Shown: positions 55,639-64,000 of the stretch, piece by piece | How positions within the stretch are numbered: position 1 is the stretch's first letter | How the letters are laid out: every line of letters starts with the position of its first letter | Source: Triticum aestivum | Lineage: Eukaryota > Streptophyta > Magnoliopsida > Poales > Poaceae | Reading direction: 5' to 3' | NCBI RefSeq assembly: GCF_018294505.1 | Contig: NC_057807.1 | Location: 169,288,883 to 169,352,882 of the forward strand | DNA: 64,000 bases | Program-made: the position numbers and the translations under genes | The notes under the pieces: model-generated | The model's input: the letters and a program-made list of their open reading frames with translations, nothing else | Databases searched by the model: none | What the model was told of the DNA's origin: nothing

Positions 55639-57700
55639 ATGTTTGATCTTCCCAAGCCATCTGAGGTAGGCACCGATAACATCATTAATCCCAAGCTTGA
55701 TGAGCTATCGGTCGATCGTCACCAAGCATATGATGAGTACAAGAAAGAACGTGAAGAGAAGTACTTGCAAGAGTTCCTTGGAAACTTCAAGATGGATTTT
55801 CAAGGCAATATCACTCTGATTGGAGAAGTCAAGTTTCTTCCCCTTCATGGTGAGTTGGTTAAACCCTCTGCGAGTAATACCTTCTCTCCCGAGGTACGGG
55901 CTGAAATTGATAGTCGCATTACTGATAGCAATAATCTTTTATATAAAACTTTTTTGGAAAATAGTAATGCTCAAAAAATATGCCTCAATCATCTAGTGGT
56001 AATGTTGGTGTGCCTACTACCATAGATATCCCTAATCCAACTTTACCTATTTCATCGGCGCCTCCCATGCTGATGAATTATTATCCTTGTGCGAAAATCA
56101 AATTGTTGTTGCACCCACTAATCCTATCATGAGCAGGACAAGTTCGGTGGTGACGCCGAACCAAGTCCTACCCATAGGTGCAAACGCGTTTAGATCACTG
56201 CCGAATTACAATTCGGCATACATGCCACAAATCACACCTACAGCTGCTAACCCTACTCCTCCTATACCAATGCCACAAGCTTCATCGTCCACTAAGGATG
56301 ATGGTCTAGCTAATCTTAGAGAGGAGATGGCTAAGATGCTCCGAGAGAATTTTGGAGTTGAGTTACCAAGGAACCGTATTTACCAAAAGCCATATCCAGA
56401 ATACTTTGATGCAATTCAATGCCCTCCGAGATATAAAATTCCAGATTTTGTTAAGTTTAATGGAGAGGGCACAAAAACCACATGGGAGCATGCTAGTCAA
56501 TACTTGGCACAAATGGGTGAAGCAGGCTCACTAAATAAATTGAAAGTGCGTTTATTTCCTTTATCTTTAACCGGTACCGCATTTTCATGCTTTGCCGCTT
56601 TACCACATGGTTCTATTCGTTTATGGTCACAACTCGAACAAAATTTTCATGATCATTTTTATAGTGGGCATAATGAGCTTAAGTTCTCACATCTTACATC
56701 GGTTAGACAAAAGAATGATGAATTGGTCTCCGATTACATCAAGAGATTTAGAGATAAAAAATGGTGCTATAGTTTGGTGATAACCGAGAGGGATTTGGCT
56801 GATCTTGTGCTTAGTGGTTTGAGAACTCACATTATATAAAGTCTAGAAGGCTATGAGTCTTGAAGTATCAACCAAGTCTTACAAAGGGCTTTGGCTCAAG
56901 AAAGCCGAAGCGAAGATCTTAAAGAGGTGCATAGGTATAAAACTGATCGTCCTAAGATGAATATGGTTGAGTATGATAGTGAGCACTTGGACTATGAGGG
57001 TGATATTTATGCTACTGAATTTGTTTGCCAAACTAAGGCCAAGCCATTTACTTGAAATGATTTAAACCCGATTCATAAGAATCGTGATGAAGAGATGAAA
57101 TTTACTTTCAACATTGCGAAGTGTTATAGAATATTTGATCCTTTGTTGGAAGCTGAGATTTTTAGAATATCTCATACTTTACCGCCGTTTGAAGAGCTGA
57201 AGCTGCATGCTTATTGCAAGTATCGTAATTCTTTTTCTCATGCCACAACGTTTGTAATGTTTTTCCACGGCAGATATATCGACCATTAATGGCGAACGAT
57301 TGAACTTTTCTGAGATGCAAGTTGGCAAGCAGCCCTTCCCAATGAACACCATGGATTTGGAGGGGAAGACGATGTTAATTCGGCCCAACATAGCCAAATC
57401 AGCTAATAAAAAGAACATTGTCATTGGTGAGCCTAGGAAAAGCAAGGGGACAAGGTATTGGGGAGACAACTTGTGCTTGACAAGCAACCTGGCGGCAAGT
57501 AGATAATTAAGATCACGATCAAGAATCCTACAATCGGGGGGCAACCACAAGTGCAAGAGAACACTCATGCCAAATTTGTTAAGCCCAAAAGTCCAGAGGT
57601 TGGCAAGTGGAAGACGAATGAAGCTAAAGTGTAGCGCAAGAAAATCAAGCCAACTTTTTATATGTTTTTGTCCAAATAGGCCAATCAAGCGGCCAGTTCT
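55639..57700 (+). pseudogene. Gag of the 54457 element, broken
   Basis: Start ATG at 55639 (MFDLPKPSEVGTDN); an in-frame Met at 55576 lies in the LTR and is unlikely. The first part closes at a TAG (56023). After a frameshift the gag core is open at 56087-56839, with FNGEGTKTTWEHASQYLAQ, LSLTGTAFSCFAALP, SIRLWSQLEQNFHDHF and DYIKRFRDK. TAA at 56837, TGA near 56862 and TGA near 57053 follow. The downstream half reads KFTFNIAKCYRIFDPLLE and HAYCKYRNSFSHAT (57095-57289), the His/Cys part of a degenerate zinc knuckle, then FSEMQVGKQPFPMNTMDLEGK in a shifted frame (57300 on). Confidence 0.8.
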
Positions 57701-57917
57701 AGCTCTAACCGGTCATCAAGTTTGAAGCGCTCAAGGTCACCTCCTCGGGAAGAATTTCAACATCATGCAAGGCCATATGGGAAGATGGATAGCGTCACTC
57801 CCCTATGCTCCATACTACATGGGAGACTTCAATGGAGGTTGGGGGAAGCCCCCAATGGCATTCTTTTCATCCGGGTTGGGCAGAACCAAGGAGGCCCGTT
57901 CATGAGAGGCTTTCTTA

Positions 57918-58025
57918 TCCCACATGAGGCTGTTTGAACAATGGTGCCAATCGGCCAATGCAAGATAATCATCCCACATAAGGCTGTTTGAACAATGGTG
58001 TCAATCGGCCAATGCAAGATAATCA
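57918..58025 (+). repeat. 54 bp tandem duplication in the gag-protease linker
   Basis: Units 57918-57971 and 57972-58025 (tcccacatgaggctgtttga..), with two differences. The length is 18 codons, so the frame was kept. Confidence 0.85.
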
Positions 58026-58709
58026 AAAAAGGGTCACCAGGCAAGTGTGGTGTGCTAAATCACCAAGTGTTGAAATTTCAGAGCCTAGCAAGCAAAAGGA
58101 GAAGAGTACTAGTGCTAAAACTATTATGATAGGCACTCTAGAATTAACAATCAAAGAGTCGATTATTGTTGATAATCCGGCTAATTCTAGTAAATATGTG
58201 GTTGCTGTCCAGCAAGGTCCCATGGCTAATGACCATGAAGCTAGCACAAGCAAGGCCAAACCGAGTGATCCAAAATATACTTAGCCTAAGTGGTGTCCTC
58301 CCGGTCTGACCAAGGCACAAAAAAGGATATTTCAGCGCATGAGGAGCCATGAGAAGGTGGAAAAAGAAGAGAGAAGCAAAGGGATAAATTGTTCAATGAA
58401 ACCCATCCCATGATGCTCGAAAAACATGTGTGGAAGACTAAGCAAAAGGAAAACATAGAAGGTTCTGCATTGATCATAGCCACACCTACACCACCAACAT
58501 AGGATGATGCAATCACTATTACATCGTCCACTTCACCTATTACTTCCTCTTCACTTGGAGATATTTCGGAGTCGGTGGACATGCTTGAGGATGGAGATGA
58601 TATGCTGGATTATGGGTCTACATCGCTTCATGAAGGTATGGATATTAATATGGTGTATTACTTAACCGCTGAATTGTGTGCTATAGATGAAGAAGGGGAA
58701 GTAGTTTAG

Positions 58710-59033
58710 TTGGATTTTATTCCTAAAAATGCTATATTCGAGAAGACAAAAGAACCGAAGACGCACTTGAAGCCATTGTTCCTTAAAGGTCATATTAATG
58801 GATCGCTGGTTGCTAGAATGCTTGATGGTGGTGCCGTGGTGAATCTTATGCCATATTCGGTCTTCAGAAAATTGGGGCTGCGTGATGAAGAGTTAATAAA
58901 GACCAACATGGTGCTTAATGGTTTTGAAGGCAAATAGAAAACTCAAGCCAAAGATGTGATGTATGTGGAGCGTATGGTGGGAAGCAAAACTTTAGCTATC
59001 ACATTCTTTGTCGCCAAGGTGTAAGGTAACTAC
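58710..59033 (+). pseudogene. Aspartic protease of the 54457 element, truncated
   Basis: The retropepsin motif ARMLDGGAVVNLMPYSVFRKLG has its catalytic Asp at about 58826. TAG at 58935 and TAA near 59022 break the frame; homology (ITFFVAK..NVILDRDWV) continues to about 59070, where the Athila-type LTR starts. Confidence 0.8.
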
Positions 59034-59078
59034 AATGTGATATTAGACCGCGATTGGGTTCAAGCAAACCAATGTGTA

Positions 59079-59588
59079 TGATACGTCTCCAACGTATCTA
59101 TAATTTTTGATTGTTCAATGCTGCTATATTACCATTCTTGGATGTTTCATATCCATTTTATAGCAACTTTATATAATTTTTGAGACTAACCTATTGACAT
59201 AGTGTCCAGTGCCAGTTGCTATTTTTTCATTGTTTTTTACTTCGCATAATATCCATATCAAATGGAGTCCAAACGCAACGAAACTTTTTAGAGAGTTGTT
59301 TTTGCCCAGAAGACAACTTGGGAGCCACGGAAGTGCACGAGGGAAGCCCCATGGGGCCCACCACCAACCTGGGCGCGCTAGAGGCCCCTGGAGCGCCCTG
59401 ATGCATGGTGGGGCCCATAGAGGTTCTTTCCACCGCCTCTCAGCTCTTTAAATACCCTAAAATTCCATAAAACCTAGGGGAGTGGACAAAACACAATTCT
59501 AGCTGTCGCAAGTTCCAGAACCACTAGATCTAATCCAGAGGCCCTTTCCGAGACCTTTCCGGAGGGGAACATAATCACAGAGGGGTTC
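59079..59588 (+). repeat. Athila-type LTR piece
   Basis: 510 bp beginning TGATACGTCTCCAACGTATC, like 16868 and 26712, with a TATA-like tttaaatacc near 59451. It is interrupted at 59589 by the Tat-like derivative. Being the LTR start joined to foreign DNA on its left, it marks an insertion point at 59078/59079. Confidence 0.8.
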
Positions 59589-60534
59589 TGTCAGTGTACT
59601 AGAGTAGGGGTACCCTAGTATCCCGAACTTGTGCACGGGCAGTTGTAGCACCCCGCGGCAAGGCTCGCCGGGTCACCGCCAAGATCCTCCGGGACTCCTT
59701 AAGAGACAAGACCCCGGCAAGAGGAGCTTGCCGGGAAGCCATTCAAGAACAAAGTATTCAAGCCGAGAAGACAAGGCCCCGGCAAGAGGAGCTTGCCGGG
59801 AAGGCCGACCAAGGCGTTCCAAGAAGGCTTGCCGCGACGTGCCTTGCGTCCCGGCAAGGCTCGGTGAGCGACAAGCCCCCGAGCCCGACAAGACAACGCC
59901 CGCGGCAAGACACTTGCCGCGGCAAGCGGCCACACCGCACCCGCGCTCCAGCACATCAACCCACGTGTCGCTCAGGGGCCCTCCTGGGCACGCGTGGCGA
60001 GAGGCTGTGCAGTCAGGGGTGCATGGTGGCAAGCGGTGCTGACAAGAAGGCCATCGTGGCGATCGGTGGCGTCCCTAACGGTCTCTTTCTGCACTGTTTG
60101 GACGACACAGACGGGCATTCAATGCCCTTGTCCCCTGCCGTTAGAGTTAGGTATGATACACTGTGTCTACAGTATAGGTAGTTGTACCTACCACATCCTT
60201 TTTCCATTTTTACCCTTCATCTACGTTGCCACCTGTCGGTGACCCCTTGAGCGTATAAAAGGAGGCCCATGCGCAACGTAGAAGAGGTTCGACTCATTCG
60301 AAACTAGAAATGCTCCCACGCTCGGTCTTGTAGCTCAGATCGCTCCCGAGCAAGAACACTGAATACACAAACAAGCAGCAGTAGGAGTGTTATCTCTCCG
60401 GAGAGCTCCAAAGCTGGGTAAACTGCTCGTGTGCACTGCCTCGATCCGCTCTTCGTGCGACCTCCGCCCTCCGCCGAACCGAAAGGGGCTCGGTCCGCCG
60501 GTCCCATAGGTGCTCGTGGATCAGTTTCCCTGAC
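59589..60534 (+). repeat. 5' LTR of the Tat-like derivative
   Basis: 946 bp, TGTCAGTG..TCCCTGACA. TATAAAA at 60254-60260. Both U3 palindromes are present (arms CCGGCAAG/CTTGCCGG around 59714-59735 and 59772-59793). Confidence 0.9.
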
Positions 60535-61179
60535 ATCTTTGTATCATCTGACACTTTGTGCAGCACCTGCCTCCGGTAAGCAATAACGAGCCGTAAGGCT
60601 CCATATCTTTATTTTCTCTTCTTTCTATTTCTCAAGAAGAAAAAGGTTCCCTCGCACACAAGTTTGCCGGGGGGAAAGGAGAAGATAATGGTGTGGAACG
60701 GGCCGTTCAAGAGAGTTTCGCCTTGCCGGGAAGCAAACGACAGAAAAGCTAAGTTGCCAAAGTTTGAGCAATCAAATTTTAAATTTTTAAGTTATTTTCC
60801 TTGAACGACCGTGCTTTGTATGGAAAACCTGTGCGCAGAGGAACCAACTCATAGCTAGTTGCGCCCTTACTTTGTTTCGAGTCCGCTCAACAACTTAAGT
60901 GAGCTGTGACTAGCTGCGACAAGGTTGCTTGTCGGTAGCAGCACCGCCAGCAGGCTGCTGAAGTTCCGCACTCAGCGCTCGAGGCAAGGGTGCCTGCGCC
61001 GGCAAGTTTCCCTAGAAAGCGTAGGGTAGAAACATACAAATCCAAGAATCAAGTAAAGGAAGTAACATAGCAATCATTACCTAAGATAGAGTTATATTAC
61101 AAAAATAACTTGTCGCGACTCTAATAAAATGTTCTCATGACATGACTAGCAGCGGCAAGCGAAGAAGAAAACTGGCGGC

Positions 61180-64000
61180 CTAATCTACGCGGCCACCATC
61201 GACCCTCTTGACCTCATTCACCTTGTCCACAATGGGTGCGACAAGGGCTTTGAGCGCTTCAAGATCAGCATCCGCCAGCAGCTTCTTCAGGACGTTGGTG
61301 AAGTTGAGACCTTGGTTGCGGAAGGCCACCTTCACCAACACCTTCTCCAGGACTCGGGTGTAGATCGTGCGTGACTCGTCGGCCAGCTGCTTCGGGATCT
61401 TCTCTTGGAGCTGCTGGAGGGCAGTCGCCACGCCTTTGAAGAACAGGGTGAGCTTGGCGCTGGGCGGGAGGTTCTCGTCGGAGGAGTACCCGAAGTCCTC
61501 CACTCCCAACTGCGCCAGCTCCCCGTCAATGACTGCAGCGATGTTCACGAGGCCCTCCGTCCAGAGCTCCACCGTGTCCTTGAAGGTGTTCTGGGTTTCG
61601 GCGGCCCTCGCCAGCAGCGCTTCATTGCCCTTGATCTCCTCCTTCAAGTCCGCCTCCTGCTTCTTGGCGCCATCCAGCGTCTCCGTCAAGGTGGCCAGCT
61701 TAAGCTCCAGATCGGCGTTGGAATCCTTGGCGGCGCTCAGCTCCTTGCCCTTCTCGGCAAGTTGACCCTGTAGCTCACCATGGGCAAGGGCGTCCTTCTC
61801 ACGCTCGAGCTTGAGCGCGGCAAGCTCCTCGCCGCTCGCTTTCAGATCAGCCTCTAGCTGCGCCACCTTTGCCTCCAATCCCTCCTTGGCGGCCTCGGCA
61901 GCTGCGGCCGCGTCCTTTGCTTCCTTGAGCGCCCCGCCAAGTGCCTGCTCATGCGCGGCAAGATCCTCCTCCTGGCTGTCGAGGTTTACTTTCCATTGAG
62001 TCAGCTCCCCTTCCCGCGCAGATAGCTCCTCGGCGGCGAGCCGCTGCTACTCTTCGGCTTCGTCTTTCTCAAGGATGAATGCCTTCCGTGCCTCGACGAG
62101 CTGCGCACGCTCCTCTGCAATGGACCGGAGAGCTTCCTGATTGTGCTCCCGGAGCTCCTCTGCGCGCTTCTCAATATCTGCCCCCGCCTGCGCGACTAGC
62201 GCTTCCTGGGACTCCAGTTTGGCTTGTCGGGCGCGGTAGAGCAACACCAGCTTCCGGAGCAGCTGCTCCTCCTCAGACTCGCCGCTGTTGTTGCTTGGCG
62301 TGTCAACCAGTGACAGCCCAGCAGAGGCGAGCACCTCCCCGTCGAAAGCTTCTCCTTCAACTGGCTCCCTGGAGCTCGACGCCCAGGGGAGCCTGATGAA
62401 GACACCCTCGCCGGCCTTCAGATAGGCGCCGGGTTGGGGCTCCTCGGAGTCTGGCGCTGCGGCAGCGGCGGAAGGATCGGCGGTCGGCATAGCGCCTGGC
62501 GCTCCTGCAGCCTCAGGGCCATCAGTGCGACCGCCGGACCCTTCGCCAGCTCTCGCGCCAGCAGCCTTGGCGGCTTCCTCGCCGGCGGGATCATCGGCAC
62601 CGGTTTCTTCTTTGGCGGCGGCGGCATCGTCAGCATCGCCGCGCACGTTCTCCTCGCCGCCCGCTTCAGTCTCCATGGGCTCTGTGGAAAGTGGGTCTGG
62701 CGACCGGAGAAGGAGAAGAAGTCAAGCAAATATCCAAAAAAAAGAAAAAAAATCAGAAGAACGCAAGGAAAATTTCAGGCAAGGGAGTACCTGAGCTGGG
62801 GTCCATGGTCATGGGCTCCACCACCGGGGGGTCACCAGTGCTGCCCCTTGCCGGAGACTCCTCCCTTGCTGGAGATTGCTCCCTTACCAGAGAACACTCC
62901 CTTGCCGGGGAATCATCCCTTGGAGGTGAGTGGAGGCAGATGGCACGTCGGAGACGGTTTCCGAGCCCTCCTGGTGAAGTTGTTCTGCTCCTACACAAGC
63001 AAACCAACAATCAGATGTCAGCAAAGAAAAGAGCACCCGTGCGTGCCCAAAAGCAGAAAGTGAACCATGTACTTACGCTGGGGACTGTGCTGGGGGCTGC
63101 TTCGCGGAGTAGTTGCCACGTCCGGCAAGGTGGTATCGGGCGCCCCCCCTGTTGCTTCGGTGGGCTCGTCCTCGATGATAACCACCGGGACTTTGGCCCT
63201 CTTCGCCGCTCTTTGAGCCAACGTCCTGAAAAGGAACAGGTTCAGATCGAAGCAGATCAGATACAAGACAAAGCAACAAAATCAAAGAACTACAAGTACA
63301 CCAGAAAAGTCTTACTCTTCTTCCTCCTCGTCGGAGCTGAGCGCGGAGAGGTCGAAGTCCGGCCCACCTGCGGCGCGACGAGGCGGAGGAGTAGGATCCC
63401 TTGTCCGCTTGGCAGCGCGGTGGCGGTGGCGCGGGAAGATCCAGCTCCAGTTGCCGCAGCGGCACGAGGCGCTCCCGCGGCAACATCGCTTGTCACGGTG
63501 GAGCGTGTCGCACGCCGCGTCAGTTGCTGACTCCTCTGTCACCCCGCCGCGTCCCCGCCCCTGTGAAGGCGCCTTCTTGGTTGAGCTGGGGGCTGCGCTG
63601 TGGGCTCCGCCTGCGGCAAGTGGCCTGGAGATGGCGGGCCGCTCGCACCCTCGGCGGGCTCACCCTCGGCGGGCTCGCTCGACTCGACCTCCGGCGCGGC
63701 AAGATCTTCCTCGCCGTCAATCCACTCTCGCTCGGCAAGGCATGCCGCCGCCTCTGCCTCTGCCTCTTCCACAGTGAAACCGAACTCACCCGCGGCAGTG
63801 GCTGCCGCCGCCTCTTCCGCCCTGGTGGCGACGCGTCGCATCTCCTCCTCGGTAGTATCGCGGGTGAGGCTCTTCTTCTCGTCGGCACGGACCTCCACCT
63901 CCACCGGTCCGTCGAAGAACTGCTGCACAACGTCGTCCGCTGGCTCTTGCCACGTCGGGACAAGACCATGCGAGTCGCACTGCGGCATCATCGCGTGGAT
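61180..64000 (-). pseudogene. Antisense four-exon gene, copy 2 (5' end outside window)
   Basis: Read right to left. Exon 1 64000-63316 (start beyond the edge); intron 63315-63226; exon 2 63225-63077; intron 63076-62991; exon 3 62990-62791; intron 62790-62697; exon 4 62696-61180. Every donor GT and acceptor AG is at the position homologous to copy 1; exon 2 is 149 bp in both. Exon 4 encodes a long coiled coil (about 62240-61580) and a conserved C-terminal domain (LTLFFKGVATALQQL, IPKQLADES, VLVKVAFRNQGLN, ending GGRVD). Breaks: two frameshifts in exon 1 (about 63540 and 63400), a 1-base deletion in exon 3 and TAG at 62044-62046 in exon 4. The TAG present in copy 1 at 33462 is a Lys codon here. 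Function unknown. Confidence 0.75.

Larger units (their letters stand above)
54457..59078 (+). mobile_element. Gypsy element with decayed gag-protease, right part lost
   Basis: 5' LTR (54457-55584), primer site, gag and protease on the plus strand, cut at 59078 by an Athila-type LTR insertion. The rest of pol and the 3' LTR are not in the window. Confidence 0.8.
59589..64000 (+). mobile_element. Tat-like element with gag-pol deleted, right end outside window
   Basis: Same family as 31065-44270, opposite orientation. The 5' LTR at 59589-60534 is followed by only six bases of the usual primer region (tctttg). The sequence then jumps to the segment that normally lies downstream of integrase (60548-61179, matching 36790-36171 reversed) and to the antisense gene. 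Gag, protease, polymerase, integrase and the primer site are all missing. Inserted in an Athila-type LTR; the left flank is ggttc. Confidence 0.85.

Noticed and set aside
1..64000. Host protein-coding genes, tRNA, rRNA or a bacterial-type system
   Set aside because: All recognisable coding signals belong to retrotransposons or their antisense genes; no cloverleaf, rRNA or operon-like arrangement was seen on either strand.

Overview
The window is plant nuclear DNA. The repeat content, the two extra-long LTR families and the codon style of the pol genes point to a grass of the Triticeae (wheat, barley, rye or Aegilops). I found no host gene, rRNA or tRNA. Practically all of it is LTR retrotransposons, nested in each other and mostly decayed. 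Family names (Fatima-like, Sabrina/WHAM-like, Sukkula/LARD-like) are from memory and unverified; the structures are read from the sequence.

Layout. 1-2888: left-truncated gypsy element on the minus strand (protease, gag, primer binding site, 5' LTR). About 3010-11282: non-coding LARD-like element 'A' on the minus strand, with a ~4.9 kb type of LTR and a 2.1 kb internal domain. 11283-18653: non-autonomous Athila-type element on the plus strand with a truncated 5' LTR, joined to A by a deletion junction. 18654-52029: second LARD-like element 'B' on the minus strand, with a 4.77 kb right (5') LTR at 47259-52029, a non-coding internal domain, and a left (3') LTR split by two insertions. Those insertions are a Fatima-like element (20796-30904, itself holding an inverted Fatima fragment and an Athila-type fragment) and a 13.2 kb Tat-like gypsy element (31065-44270). 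B's intact right LTR preserves the unoccupied site for both. 52030-54456: decayed Athila-type remnant on the minus strand. 54457-59078: gypsy element on the plus strand with decayed gag and protease. 59079-59588: Athila-type LTR piece. 59589-64000: internally deleted relative of the Tat-like element, cut by the window edge.

The most interesting biology is the antisense gene of the Tat-like elements. Between integrase and 3' LTR, on the strand opposite to gag-pol, lies a gene with its own TATA box, an ATG and four exons. Its three introns sit at the same positions, with GT-AG ends, in both copies (32399-36170 plus strand; 61180 to beyond 64000 minus strand). The Fatima-like element has a comparable antisense gene with a TATA box and at least one intron (28537-29996 minus strand). 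Introns can persist through retrotransposition only if they are antisense to the genomic RNA, so this layout argues for a separately transcribed, spliced gene carried by the elements. All copies here are broken by stops or frameshifts.

Other notable structure: a palindrome next to the polypurine tract that is conserved with one compensatory base-pair change between LARD A and B; a 626 bp foldback insertion with 140 bp arms in B's right LTR; a 207 bp tandem duplication across B's LTR/internal boundary; and two microhomology junctions (about 3312 and 11282) that record illegitimate recombination.
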